Positions 18,918 through 27,423 of a DNA stretch of 64,000 nucleotides are shown piece by piece. A program made the translations under genes and the position numbers. Within the stretch, counting starts at the first letter, position 1; the number at the start of each line of letters is the position of its first letter. Under the pieces are notes generated by a model. That model saw only the letters and a list, made by a program, of their open reading frames with translations, had not been told where the DNA came from and ran no database searches. The stretch is from Streptomyces pristinaespiralis (GTDB lineage Bacteria; Actinomycetota; Actinomycetes; Streptomycetales; Streptomycetaceae): contig NZ_CP011340.1 of the NCBI RefSeq assembly GCF_001278075.1, positions 5,825,501 to 5,889,500 on the forward strand, given 5' to 3'.

Positions 18918-19119
18918 CTGTGCCGTTCTGTCGGCCGGAGCCGGCCTGGGGGCCCTGCTGCTCGGCGGGCGCCGTTCCCTGCCCGTCCTCGCGGTCACCG
19001 CCCTCCTGGCCGCGACGCTCGCCTGGCGTATCCACGCCCTCGCCCCGGCCCTGGACTGCTGGGGCCACGACACCGTCGGCCGCAACGCCGACGGGTCCTA
19101 CGACTGCTTCGACCTCTGA
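18918..19119 (+). pseudogene. 3' part of the split small membrane protein gene
   Basis: After the right IS and the TTA triplet, the sequence reads on in frame with the 5' fragment: codon TAC is completed by C18918, followed by CAVLSAGAGLGALLLGG, a second hydrophobic stretch (LPVLAVTALLAATLAW) and a cysteine-containing tail ending CFDL. From 18919 to the TGA at 19117-19119 is exactly 67 codons with no internal stop. It has no start of its own. It is interrupted in this strain. Confidence 0.85.
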
Positions 19120-19134
19120 CCGGCGGACGACGAC

Positions 19135-19169
19135 GGCCCGCACCCCCGGACGAACCGGGCGTGCGGGCC
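19135..19169. terminator. hairpin between the disrupted gene and zur
   Basis: GGCCCGCAC (19135-19143) pairs with GTGCGGGCC (19161-19169). The loop itself contains CCGG pairs. It separates convergent genes. Confidence 0.65.
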
Positions 19170-19181
19170 GCGTGACAGGAC

Positions 19182-19613
19182 TCAGACGGACTTCGCCGCG
19201 CACTCCGCGCAGGTGCCGAAGATCTCCACCGTGTGCGCCACGTTCACGAAGCCGTGCTGCGCGGCGATGGCCTCCGCCCACTGCTCCACCGCGGGACCCT
19301 CGACCTCCACGGCCTTGCCGCACATACGGCACACCAGGTGGTGATGGTGGTCGTCGGTCGAGCAGCGCCGGTAGACCGATTCGCCCTCGCTGGTGCGCAG
19401 CACATCGACCTCGCCGGCGTCGGCGAGCGACTGCAGCGTGCGGTAGACCGTCGTCAGGCCCACCGAGTCGCCGCGGTGCTTGAGCATGTCGTGCAGCTCC
19501 TGCGCGCTGCGGAACTCGTCGACCTCGTCGAGCGCCGCCGCCACCGCGGCCCGCTGCCGGGTCGACCGGCCTCGCACCGGGGCGGTGTTCCCGCCGGTTG
19601 GCGCCGTGGTCAC
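19182..19613 (-). CDS. zur: Fur-family zinc uptake regulator Zur
   Basis: A 143-residue metalloregulator that represses zinc uptake genes when zinc-loaded. Fur-fold features: winged helix (RQRAAVAAALDEVDEFRSAQ ... GLTTVYRTLQSL), the His-rich metal site DDHHHHLVCRMCGK, and a second CxxC (GTCAEC), giving the structural zinc site. The GTG at 19613 follows GAGGAGG; an earlier in-frame ATG lacks a site. It is the last gene of znuACB-zur, so the operon is expected to be autoregulated through the boxes upstream of znuA. Confidence 0.92.
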   Translation of the reverse strand: MTTAPTGGNTAPVRGRSTRQRAAVAAALDEVDEFRSAQELHDMLKHRGDSVGLTTVYRTLQSLADAGEVDVLRTSEGESVYRRCSTDDHHHHLVCRMCGKAVEVEGPAVEQWAEAIAAQHGFVNVAHTVEIFGTCAECAAKSV

Positions 19614-19696
19614 AGGTGCCTCCTCGCTTCGCCCGCACACATGTCGGGCCATTCTGCCAGGCCCGTGGACCGGTGAGGTGCGGGCCTGTTCCGTGC

Positions 19697-20605
19697 TCAG
19701 ACCTTCACGTCGTCGCCCGGACGCCGGCTGCCCGGCATCGGGGCCGTGCAGGCCTCCTCGTTCGCGCCGACGGTCTCCAGCGCCTTCGCCCGCCGCCGAG
19801 CCAGTGGTGCGGCCAGAGCGGTCATCACCACGAACACGGTGATGGCGAGCATCACAATCGTCGCGCCGGGCGGCACCTCGTGGAAGTAGGAGGTGGTGGT
19901 TCCGGCCAGGGCGACCACCACACCGATGGCGACCGCCAGCGCGTACGTCGCTTTGAAGGACCGCGAGATCTGCTGGGCGGCCGCCACCGGCACCACCATC
20001 AGCGCGCTGACCAGCAGCAGGCCGACGACGCGCATGGCGACGCTGACGGTGACCGCCGCGGTCACGGCGACGAGCAGGTTCAGTGCCCGCACCGGCAGAC
20101 CGGTGACCCGGGCGAACTCCTCGTCCTGGCTGACCGCGAACAACTGCCGGCGCAGCCCCAGCGACACCAGCACCACGAAGGCCGCGAGCAGCAGGATCGC
20201 CACGACGTCCGAGTCGGAGACCGTGGAGAGCGAGCCGAAGAGGTACGAGGTCAGATTCGCCGTCGAGCCGCTGTCGGAGAGCTCGATCAGCAGGACACCG
20301 CCCGCCATGCCGCCGTAGAAGAGCATCGCCAGCGCGATGTCGCCCCGCGTGCGGCCGTAGATGCGGATGAGCTCCATCAGGACGGCGCCGAGGACGGAGA
20401 CCAGCGTCGCCATCCAGATGGGGTTGGTCGACATCAGGAAGCCCAGGCCGACACCGGTCATCGCGACATGGCCGATTCCGTCGCCCATCAGCGCCTGCCG
20501 GCGCTGCACCAGGTAGATGCCGACGGCAGGGGCGGTGATGCCCACCAGCAGCGCCGCGAGGAGCGCCCGCTGCATGAACGGGGATTGCAGCATTTCGAGG
20601 ATCAT
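19697..20605 (-). CDS. znuB: zinc ABC transporter permease
   Basis: A 302-residue membrane permease of the ABC-3 (manganese/zinc) family with about eight hydrophobic helices, starting MILEMLQSPFMQRALLAALL. Motifs such as RRQALMGDGIGHVAMTGVGLG and VVGLLLVSALMVVPVAAA are characteristic. Its ATG overlaps the znuC stop (ATGA), so the two are coupled. With ZnuA and ZnuC it imports zinc. The cytoplasmic tail is somewhat extended. Confidence 0.92.
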   Translation of the reverse strand: MILEMLQSPFMQRALLAALLVGITAPAVGIYLVQRRQALMGDGIGHVAMTGVGLGFLMSTNPIWMATLVSVLGAVLMELIRIYGRTRGDIALAMLFYGGMAGGVLLIELSDSGSTANLTSYLFGSLSTVSDSDVVAILLLAAFVVLVSLGLRRQLFAVSQDEEFARVTGLPVRALNLLVAVTAAVTVSVAMRVVGLLLVSALMVVPVAAAQQISRSFKATYALAVAIGVVVALAGTTTSYFHEVPPGATIVMLAITVFVVMTALAAPLARRRAKALETVGANEEACTAPMPGSRRPGDDVKV

Positions 20606-21366
20606 GTGAGCAGTCCAGTGCGGAGCGGTTCGTCGGCCGCGTGCGGATGTACGTGGTCGTGGCCGGGCAGGGCGTGCTGCCCGACGGCCTCCGGCGGCGG
20701 CCCGTCGTGGACGACGCAGCCGTCGCGCAGCACCACGGCGCGGCCGATCAGCGGCTCCAGCGGGCCGAGCTCGTGCAGCACCAGCAGCACCGTCGTACCG
20801 GCGGCGACCTGCTCGCGGAGCGTGGCCGCCAGCACCTCCTGGCTGGCCAGGTCCACGCCGGCCATCGGCTCGTCCATGATCAGCAGCTCGGGCTCGGCCG
20901 CGAGCGCCCGCGCGATCAGCACCCGCTGGTGCTGGCCGCCGGACAGCGCGCTGACGGAGTCCTTGGCCCGGTCGGCCAGTCCGACGAGCTCGATGGCGTG
21001 CTCCACGGCCGCCTTGTCGGCGCGCGAGGGCAGGCCGAAGCGGGCGCGGGACAGCCGGCCGGAGGCGACGACCTCGCGGACGGTCGCGGGCACACCGCTC
21101 GCGGCGGTGGTGCGCTGGGGCACGTAGCCGACCCGCGACCACTGCCGGAAGCGGCGCAGCTCGGTGCCGAACAGGTCTATCCGGCCGTCGGTGAGCGGCA
21201 CCTGACCGATCACGGACCGCACGGCGGTCGACTTCCCGGAGCCGTTGGCGCCGAGCAGGGCGACGACCTCACCGTGGCGCACCGTGAGATCGATGCCGCG
21301 CAGCACGGGCCGGGAGCCGAGCGTCGCCCGTGCTCCGTGGACGGCAATGACCGGCTCGCTGCTCAT
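20602..21366 (-). CDS. znuC: zinc ABC transporter ATP-binding protein
   Basis: A 254-residue ATPase. The Walker A LLGANGSGKSTAV, Q-loop YVPQR, signature ALSGGQHQRVLIARAL, Walker B LLIMDEPMAG and the switch His in VLHELG are all present. The C-terminus is His-rich (GHDHVHPHA), typical of zinc transporters. The start at 21366 (MSSEPV) is preferred; an in-frame ATG 33 bases upstream overlaps the end of znuA. It energises ZnuB. Confidence 0.92.
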   Translation of the reverse strand: MSSEPVIAVHGARATLGSRPVLRGIDLTVRHGEVVALLGANGSGKSTAVRSVIGQVPLTDGRIDLFGTELRRFRQWSRVGYVPQRTTAASGVPATVREVVASGRLSRARFGLPSRADKAAVEHAIELVGLADRAKDSVSALSGGQHQRVLIARALAAEPELLIMDEPMAGVDLASQEVLAATLREQVAAGTTVLLVLHELGPLEPLIGRAVVLRDGCVVHDGPPPEAVGQHALPGHDHVHPHAADEPLRTGLLT

Positions 21367-21395
21367 GGGGGGCCGCCTCTCCTGGTGGGATCGCG

Positions 21396-22415
21396 TCACT
21401 TCGCGCCGAGGGCCTTCTGCAGGGCGGCGAGGTTGGCGCGCATGACCTCGATGTAGTCATCGCCCTTGGACCGGTCGGTGATTCCCTCGAGCGGATCGAG
21501 GACGTCCGTCCGCAGCCCGGTGTCGGAGGCGAGGGTCTTGGCCGTCTTGTCGCTGGCGAGCGTCTCGAAGAAGACGGTGGTGACCTTGTCCTTCTTCGCG
21601 ATGCCCTGGAGCTCCTTGATCCGGGCCGGGCTGGGCTCGGACTCCGGGTCGACGCCCGCGATGCCCTCCTGCTCGAGGCCGTAGCGCTCGGCGAGGTATC
21701 CGAAGGCGGAGTGGGTGGTGATGAACGTCTTCGTGGACGAGTTCTTCAGACCCTGCTCGAAGTCGGTGTGCAGGGCGGTGAGCTTCGCGACCAGCGCGTC
21801 CGTGTTCTTCCGGTAGTCCGCGGCGTGGTCGGGGTCGGCCTTCTCCATCTGGGCGCCGACACCCTTGGCGACCTCGGCGTACTTCACGGGGTCGAGCCAG
21901 ATGTGCGGGTCGGCGCCGGCCTCGTCCTGGTGCTCCTCGTGGCCCGCCTCGCCCTCCGCGGCGTGCTCCTCGTGCTCCGCCTCGGTCTCGCCCTCGTGGC
22001 CTTCCTCGTGCCCGTGGTCATGGCCGCCGGCGGTGTCGAAGTGCTCGAGCTGCGTGAGCGTCGCGGCGTCCACCTTGTACTTCACGTCCGACTGCTCGAT
22101 GGCCTTGTCGACGGCGGGCTGGACGCCCTTGAGGTAGAGGATCAGACCGGAGTCGTTCAGCTCGGCGGTCTGGCGGGGCTTGAGCTCGAGGTCGTGCGGC
22201 TCCACACCCGGCTTGGTGAGGGGAGTGACGGTGACATTGGCGCCACCGATCTGCTCGGCGAGATACTGCATGGGATAGAACGACGCGGACACCTTCAGCC
22301 GGCCGTCGCCGTCCACGCTCGCGGCGTCGGACGTGGAACAGGCGGACAGGGCCAGGAGGCCGAGCGTGACTGCTCCGGCGGTGGCGGCGGTGGGTATGAG
22401 GCGTCGTACGTTCAT
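21396..22415 (-). CDS. znuA: zinc ABC transporter substrate-binding lipoprotein
   Basis: About 339 residues. The signal peptide ends in a lipobox (LLALSAC), so the mature protein is membrane-anchored. The solute-binding cluster A-I domain has zinc ligands in GVEPHDLELKP, and DPHIWLDP. Between them lies the long acidic, His-rich loop (GHDHGHEEGHEG...) typical of high-affinity zinc carriers. The start is uncertain between MNV (22415) and the in-frame ATG at 22424; neither has a strong ribosome binding site. First gene of znuACB-zur; two Zur-box-like sites flank the start. Confidence 0.92.
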   Translation of the reverse strand: MNVRRLIPTAATAGAVTLGLLALSACSTSDAASVDGDGRLKVSASFYPMQYLAEQIGGANVTVTPLTKPGVEPHDLELKPRQTAELNDSGLILYLKGVQPAVDKAIEQSDVKYKVDAATLTQLEHFDTAGGHDHGHEEGHEGETEAEHEEHAAEGEAGHEEHQDEAGADPHIWLDPVKYAEVAKGVGAQMEKADPDHAADYRKNTDALVAKLTALHTDFEQGLKNSSTKTFITTHSAFGYLAERYGLEQEGIAGVDPESEPSPARIKELQGIAKKDKVTTVFFETLASDKTAKTLASDTGLRTDVLDPLEGITDRSKGDDYIEVMRANLAALQKALGAK

Positions 22416-22429
22416 GACACTCATTTTCA
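22415..22429 (-). promoter_or_regulatory. Zur box 1 at the znuA start
   Basis: The minus strand reads TGAAAATGAGTGTCA. It agrees with the Streptomyces Zur consensus TGAAAATGATTTTCA except at two positions. It overlaps the start codon, so zinc-bound Zur would block elongation or initiation. Confidence 0.65.
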
Positions 22430-22436
22430 ACAAAAG

Positions 22437-22451
22437 CGGAAACGATTGTCA
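22437..22451 (-). promoter_or_regulatory. Zur box 2 / -35 region of znuA
   Basis: The minus strand reads TGACAATCGTTTCCG, a weaker match to the Zur consensus. It overlaps a good -35 hexamer TTGACA. Together with box 1 it would cover the promoter. Confidence 0.45.
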
Positions 22452-22559
22452 ATAAACGCCGGGGTCGCCTCCGTCACCGCACCGATTTGATCCGGGGGGT
22501 GCGGCCGCCGGTAACCTGAGTCATTCTCCGTTCGTCGTCGTCGTAATGAAGAGAGCACC

Positions 22560-23942
22560 GTGGCCGCCGACAAGATCGATACGATCGTCAACCTGAGCAA
22601 GCGCCGTGGCTTTGTCTACCCCTGCAGCGAGATCTACGGCGGTCAGAAGGCCGCCTGGGACTACGGACCGCTGGGTGTCGAGCTCAAGGAGAACATCAAG
22701 CGCCAGTGGTGGCGCTACATGGTCACCTCGCGCGAGGACGTCGTCGGTATCGACTCGTCGGTGATCCTGGCCACCGAGGTCTGGGAGGCCTCCGGCCACG
22801 TCGCCACCTTCACCGACCCGCTCACCGAGTGCACCTCCTGCCACAAGCGTTACCGCGCGGACCACCTGGAGGAGGCGTACGAGGAGAAGCACGGCCGCCT
22901 CCCCGAGAACGGCCTCGCCGACCTGAACTGCCCCAACTGCGGCAACAAGGGCACCTTCACCGAGCCCAAGCAGTTCTCCGGCCTGCTCTCCACCCACCTC
23001 GGCCCCACCCAGGACTCCGGCTCCGTCGCGTACCTGCGTCCCGAGACCGCCCAGGGCATCTTCACCAACTTCGGCCAGGTGCTGCAGACCGCGCGCAAGA
23101 AGCCGCCGTTCGGCATCGCGCAGATGGGCAAGTCCTTCCGGAACGAGATCACTCCGGGCAACTTCATCTTCCGCACCCGCGAGTTCGAGCAGATGGAGAT
23201 GGAGTTCTTCGTCAAGCCGGGCGAGGACGAGAAGTGGCACGAGTACTGGATGGAGCAGCGCTGGAACTGGTACCGCGACCTGGGCCTGCGTGAGGAGAAC
23301 ATGCGCTGGTTCGAGCACCCGCAGGAGAAGCTCTCCCACTACTCCAAGCGCACCGCCGACATCGAGTACCGCTTCCAGTTCGGCGGCAGCGAGTGGGGCG
23401 AGCTCGAGGGTGTCGCCAACCGCACCGACTACGACCTGAAGGCGCACTCCAAGGCGTCCGGCACCGACCTGCTCTACTTCGACCAGGACGCGCAGGAGCG
23501 CTGGACCCCGTACGTCATCGAGCCGGCGGCCGGTGTCGGCCGCGCCATGCTCGCCTTCCTCCTCGACGCGTACAACGAGGACGAGGCGCCCAACGCCAAG
23601 GGCGTCATGGAGAAGCGCGCCGTGCTGCGCCTCGACCCGCGCCTCGCGCCGGTCAAGGTCGCCGTGCTGCCGCTGAGCCGCAATGCGCAGCTCTCGCCGA
23701 AGGCCAAGGGCCTCGCCGCGGACCTGCGCAAGAACTGGAACATCGAGTTCGACGACGCGGGCGCCATCGGCCGCCGCTACCGCCGTCAGGACGAGATCGG
23801 CACCCCGTTCTGCGTCACCGTCGACTTCGACACCCTCGACGACAACGCGGTGACCGTGCGCGAGCGCGACACGATGAAGCAGGAGCGTGTCTCCCTCGAC
23901 CAGATCCAGGGCTACCTGGGCAGCCGCCTGCTGGGCTGCTGA
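22560..23942 (+). CDS. glyS: glycyl-tRNA synthetase (homodimeric class II)
   Basis: 460 residues, the length of the alpha2 type found in actinobacteria. It charges tRNA-Gly in the cytoplasm. The N-terminus [28 protein letters not shown] and motif 2 region [28 protein letters not shown] are diagnostic. [11 protein letters not shown] and [10 protein letters not shown] form a zinc-binding insert. The C-terminal anticodon-binding domain ends [18 protein letters not shown]. The GTG at 22560 follows GAAGAGAG. It is divergent from znuA and ends at a strong terminator. Confidence 0.96.
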   Translation: MAADKIDTIVNLSKRRGFVYPCSEIYGGQKAAWDYGPLGVELKENIKRQWWRYMVTSREDVVGIDSSVILATEVWEASGHVATFTDPLTECTSCHKRYRADHLEEAYEEKHGRLPENGLADLNCPNCGNKGTFTEPKQFSGLLSTHLGPTQDSGSVAYLRPETAQGIFTNFGQVLQTARKKPPFGIAQMGKSFRNEITPGNFIFRTREFEQMEMEFFVKPGEDEKWHEYWMEQRWNWYRDLGLREENMRWFEHPQEKLSHYSKRTADIEYRFQFGGSEWGELEGVANRTDYDLKAHSKASGTDLLYFDQDAQERWTPYVIEPAAGVGRAMLAFLLDAYNEDEAPNAKGVMEKRAVLRLDPRLAPVKVAVLPLSRNAQLSPKAKGLAADLRKNWNIEFDDAGAIGRRYRRQDEIGTPFCVTVDFDTLDDNAVTVRERDTMKQERVSLDQIQGYLGSRLLGC

Positions 23943-23957
23943 CCGCCCGAAGCGTTC

Positions 23958-23994
23958 GAAGCCCCCGGTTCCGGGTAACGGAACCGGGGGCTTC
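23958..23994 (+). terminator. glyS terminator
   Basis: GAAGCCCCCGGTTCC pairs perfectly with GGAACCGGGGGCTTC around a 7-base loop, 15 bases after the glyS stop. Confidence 0.85.
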
Positions 23995-24049
23995 GTGCAC
24001 ACTGACCCCACGCGTACCCGAAGCGGGCAAGGCACAGGAGGCGCACCAC

Positions 24050-24262
24050 ATGCCGTCCATGACCACCAGCAAGGTCCAGAGATGGGACCAGCACGGACGC
24101 GAACACGTCGTACAGGTCGAAAAGGCGGGCATCGAACGGCAGTTGATCTGCGGCACCTGCGACTGGCGCAAGAACGCGCAGTTCCTGCCGTGGCTCAAGG
24201 CCGAGGAGCATCTCGCGGAAGCCCATCAGGCGACCGTCGACCCGTCGGCGACCGGCGGCTGA
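24050..24262 (+). CDS. small conserved protein with a CxxC pair (70 aa)
   Basis: Begins MPSMTTSKVQRWDQHGREHV. A single CGTCDW motif suggests metal binding or redox activity. The ATG at 24050 follows ACAGGAGG at a good distance. Codon bias is typical of the genome. I know of no assigned function. It stands alone after the glyS terminator. Confidence 0.65.
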   Translation: MPSMTTSKVQRWDQHGREHVVQVEKAGIERQLICGTCDWRKNAQFLPWLKAEEHLAEAHQATVDPSATGG

Positions 24263-24339
24263 GGCCGTCGGCGCTTTTTCGTGTGATGTGCCCGAAAACC
24301 GGATGTCCTCGCCCCGCCCGGCAGGGTACCGTCATCGGC

Positions 24340-24369
24340 ATGTCTTCGTTCTTCCAGATCTACGAGTGA
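24340..24369 (+). CDS. possible 9-aa leader peptide
   Basis: ATG TCT TCG TTC TTC CAG ATC TAC GAG TGA encodes MSSFFQIYE, 70 bases ahead of the DUF6243-like gene. A GC hairpin-like stretch (GGCGG...CCGCC near 24373-24390) follows. It has no strong ribosome binding site. It could be a regulatory uORF (adjacent Phe codons and a Tyr) or chance. Confidence 0.25.
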   Translation: MSSFFQIYE

Positions 24370-24439
24370 GAGGGCGGCGGTCCTACCGCCTCCGTCCGAC
24401 GTTTCCCGAGTCACTTCTCACCATGAATGGGAGAACCCC

Positions 24440-24673
24440 ATGGCCAAGAGCCGCAACAACCTTCTCGGCGTAGGCGGACAGCGCAAGAAGCTGTCCCGGG
24501 CCGACCAGCAGGCGGGCGGCCCCGCCCGCGACGCCGACCGCAAGGCCGCCGAGGACCACAAGCAGGAGCTGGTGCGCAAGATGCGCGAGCGCGCCCAGGC
24601 GCAGTCGGCCGACGAGCCGCGGACGGACGCGGACGCGCAGTCGGACGCGGCCCCGCAGGGGGAGCAGGTCTGA
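24440..24673 (+). CDS. small basic/charged protein, DUF6243-like
   Basis: 77 residues beginning MAKSRNNLLGVGGQRKKLSR. It is highly charged and helical (DRKAAEDHKQELVRKMRERAQAQ) with a disordered acidic tail. I recall a Streptomyces family of this type (DUF6243) with unknown role. The ATG at 24440 follows GGGAGA. A strong terminator follows directly. Confidence 0.7.
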   Translation: MAKSRNNLLGVGGQRKKLSRADQQAGGPARDADRKAAEDHKQELVRKMRERAQAQSADEPRTDADAQSDAAPQGEQV

Positions 24674-24678
24674 TCTGT

Positions 24679-24720
24679 GCGAGGGGCCCGGACCGCACCA
24701 CGCGGTCCGGGCCCCTTCGC
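24679..24720. terminator. bidirectional terminator
   Basis: GAGGGGCCCGGACCG pairs with CGGTCCGGGCCCCTTC around a short loop, between the convergent DUF6243-like and MFS genes. Confidence 0.85.
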
Positions 24721-24745
24721 ACGTCCGCTCCCATCCGCCGCCCGT

Positions 24746-26218
24746 TCACCGGGTGCGGCGGCCCTGGCCGTCGTGGCGGGAGGGGATCCGGTCGATCTCC
24801 GGCTCGCCGAGCAGTTCCGCCGTCCGCCGCGCCGATTCCCTCGCCCGTCTGCCGCTGGTGAGCGCGCCGACCACGAGGACGCACAGACCGCAGCCCGCGA
24901 TGATCCACCAGGCCGGCCGGCTCGCGGCGACGAAGCCCTCGGTGTGGGAGGAGGCGGAGACCCCGGCGGCGAGCACGGCACCGATGACGGCGACACCGAG
25001 TGTCTGGCCGATCTGCCGGCTCGTCGAGGCGACCGCGGCCGCCACTCCGGCCTGGGCACGGGGCATCCCGGAGACGGCCGTGTTGGTGATGGGGGCGTTG
25101 ACGAGGCCGAAGCCGAGGCCGAAGAGGACGTAGCCGGTGAACAGCAGGGCGGTGGAGGTCTCCGCCTCGAACGCGGCGAACAGCACACCGCTGGCCGTCA
25201 TCGCGGTGCCGGCTGCGAGCAGCGACGGGCGCGGGCCGTACGCCGCCACCAGCCGTCCCGACAGCGGCGCGCAGACGAGCGTGAGCCCGGCCATGGGAAG
25301 CATGTAGAGGCCGGCGTTCAGTGCGGACAGACCGCGGACGTCCTGGAGGTAGAGCGTGTTGACGAACAGGAAGCCGCCGAGGGCGGCGAACGCGCTCACC
25401 GCGATGACGGTGGCCCCGCTGAACGGCAGGCTGTGGAAGAAGCGCAGGTCGATGAGCGGTTCGGCACGCCGCGGTTCGTGGCGCAGCAGGCCGGCGAGGG
25501 CGAGCGCGGCGACGACGGCGAAGGTGAGGATCAGCGGCGAGGTCCAGCCCGCCACCGGCGCCTCGATGATCGCGTACGTCAGCGAGCCGAGGAGTGTGAT
25601 GACCAGCAGCTGGCCCACCGGGTCGAAGCGGCGGGCCCTCGGAGCGCGGGACTCGGGCACGTAGCGCCAGGTGAGCAGCAGGGCGGCGAGACCGACCGGC
25701 AGGTTGACCCAGAAGATCGAGCGCCAGCCGACACCGTCCACGAGCAGACCGCCGACGAGGGGTCCCGCCGCCATGGAGATCCCGACGACGCCGCCCCAGA
25801 CGCCGATGGCGCGGGCACGCTCGCGGGGATCGGTGAAGGTGTTGGTGATGATCGACATGGCGACCGGGTTGAGCATGGAACCGCCCACCGCCTGCACCAT
25901 GCGGAACGCGACCAGGGACCCGAGGTTCTGGGCGAGGGAGCACAGCAGCGAGCCGAGGGTGAAGAGCACCAGCCCGATCATGAAGATCTTGCGTCGGCCG
26001 ACCCGGTCCGCGACGGAGCCGGCGAGCATCAGAAGCGAGGCGAGCACGAGCGTGTAGGCGTCGATCACCCACTGCATCCCGGCGACGGAGGCGTCCAGCT
26101 CCCTGCGCAGGGAAGGCAGGGCGACGTTCAGGATCGTGTTGTCGAGGCTGACGATCAGCAGGCTCATGCAGCAGATCGCCAGGACCAGGATCCGGTGCCG
26201 GTGGCTGAGCTCGGGCAT
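24746..26218 (-). CDS. MFS drug exporter (DHA2/EmrB-QacA type, 14 helices)
   Basis: A 490-residue inner-membrane proton antiporter. The N-terminal helix has LLIVSLDNTILNVALPSL, the loop 2-3 motif is GSVADRVGRRKIFMIG, and the DHA2-type motif C-like segment is AIGVWGGVVGISMAAGPLVGG. About 14 hydrophobic segments are visible. The C-terminus is a charged cytoplasmic tail. It is divergent from dusB by 53 bases. No regulator gene is adjacent. Substrates are probably lipophilic or cationic compounds, unknown. Confidence 0.88.
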   Translation of the reverse strand: MPELSHRHRILVLAICCMSLLIVSLDNTILNVALPSLRRELDASVAGMQWVIDAYTLVLASLLMLAGSVADRVGRRKIFMIGLVLFTLGSLLCSLAQNLGSLVAFRMVQAVGGSMLNPVAMSIITNTFTDPRERARAIGVWGGVVGISMAAGPLVGGLLVDGVGWRSIFWVNLPVGLAALLLTWRYVPESRAPRARRFDPVGQLLVITLLGSLTYAIIEAPVAGWTSPLILTFAVVAALALAGLLRHEPRRAEPLIDLRFFHSLPFSGATVIAVSAFAALGGFLFVNTLYLQDVRGLSALNAGLYMLPMAGLTLVCAPLSGRLVAAYGPRPSLLAAGTAMTASGVLFAAFEAETSTALLFTGYVLFGLGFGLVNAPITNTAVSGMPRAQAGVAAAVASTSRQIGQTLGVAVIGAVLAAGVSASSHTEGFVAASRPAWWIIAGCGLCVLVVGALTSGRRARESARRTAELLGEPEIDRIPSRHDGQGRRTR

Positions 26219-26271
26219 GCGATGAATCGTATGGCCGACCGACGGTCCCGGCAGTGCGCGACAATGGGCGA

Positions 26272-27423
26272 ATGACCACGCTCGCCCCCGCTTCCTCGAA
26301 CATGCTCCGGATCGGCCCGCACGCCGTGCAGCCGCCGGTGGTCCTCGCTCCCATGGCCGGTATCACGAACGCGCCCTTCCGGACGCTGTGCCGGGAGTTC
26401 AGCGGCGGAAAGGGCCTGTTCGTCAGCGAGATGATCACCACGCGGGCCCTGGTCGAGCGCAACGAGAAGACGATGCAGCTCATCCACTTCGACGAGACCG
26501 AGACCCCGCGCTCGATCCAGCTGTACGGGGTGGACCCGGTCACCGTCGGCAAGGCCGTCCGGATGATCGTGGACGAGGACCTGGCCGACCACATCGATCT
26601 GAACTTCGGCTGCCCCGTCCCCAAGGTCACCCGCAAGGGCGGCGGCTCCGCCCTCCCGTTCAAGCGGCCGCTGCTGCGCGCGATCCTGCACGAGGCGGTC
26701 ACCAACGCCGGCGCCCTGCCGGTCACCATGAAGATGCGCAAGGGCATCGACGACGACCACATCACCTACCTCGACGCGGGCCGGATCGCGGTCGAGGAGG
26801 GCGTCACGGCCATCGCCCTGCACGGGCGCACGGCGGCACAGCACTACGGCGGCACGGCGGACTGGGACGCGATCGCCCGTCTCAAGGAGCACGTCCCGGA
26901 GATCCCGGTGCTCGGCAACGGGGACATCTGGTCCGCGGCCGACGCCCTTCGGATGATGCGTGAGACCGGCTGCGACGGTGTGGTCGTGGGCCGGGGCTGC
27001 CTGGGCCGGCCGTGGCTGTTCGCGGACCTGGTGGCGGCCTTCGAGGGGCGCGAGGACTACGCGCGGCCCACGCTGCGCCAGGTCGCCGACGTGATGCTGC
27101 GGCACGCGACGCTGCTGGGGGAGTGGATCGGGGACGAGTCGCGCGGAGTGGTCGACTTCCGTAAGCACGTGGCCTGGTACCTGAAGGGCTTCGCCGTCGG
27201 CTCCGAGATGCGCAAGAAGCTGGCGATCACCTCGTCGCTGGACGAGCTGGGCGCTCAGTTGAGCGAGCTGGATCTGGACCAGCCGTGGCCGGTGGGCGCG
27301 GACGGCCCCCGCGGGCGTACGTCGGGCAACAACCGGGTGGTGCTGCCGGACGGCTGGCTGAAGGATCCGTACGACTGCGCGGGCGTCGGCGCCGACGCCG
27401 AGCTGGACACTTCCGGCGGCTGA
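26272..27423 (+). CDS. dusB: tRNA-dihydrouridine synthase (DusB-like)
   Basis: 383 residues. This FMN enzyme reduces uridines in the tRNA D-loop using NADPH. Motifs: VVLAPMAGITNAPFR (FMN site), HIDLNFGCPVPKVTRKGGGSAL with the catalytic Cys, TMKMRKGI, and ALHGRTAAQHYGG. The ATG at 26272 gives an N-terminus aligned with the family. The C-terminal tail (about 40 residues) is disordered-looking. A strong intrinsic terminator lies about 115 bases downstream. Confidence 0.93.
   Translation: MTTLAPASSNMLRIGPHAVQPPVVLAPMAGITNAPFRTLCREFSGGKGLFVSEMITTRALVERNEKTMQLIHFDETETPRSIQLYGVDPVTVGKAVRMIVDEDLADHIDLNFGCPVPKVTRKGGGSALPFKRPLLRAILHEAVTNAGALPVTMKMRKGIDDDHITYLDAGRIAVEEGVTAIALHGRTAAQHYGGTADWDAIARLKEHVPEIPVLGNGDIWSAADALRMMRETGCDGVVVGRGCLGRPWLFADLVAAFEGREDYARPTLRQVADVMLRHATLLGEWIGDESRGVVDFRKHVAWYLKGFAVGSEMRKKLAITSSLDELGAQLSELDLDQPWPVGADGPRGRTSGNNRVVLPDGWLKDPYDCAGVGADAELDTSGG

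Noticed and set aside
24263..24339. Additional gene between the CxxC protein and the DUF6243-like gene
   Set aside because: Only a few dozen codons are open, without a ribosome binding site; just the nine-codon leader candidate was kept.
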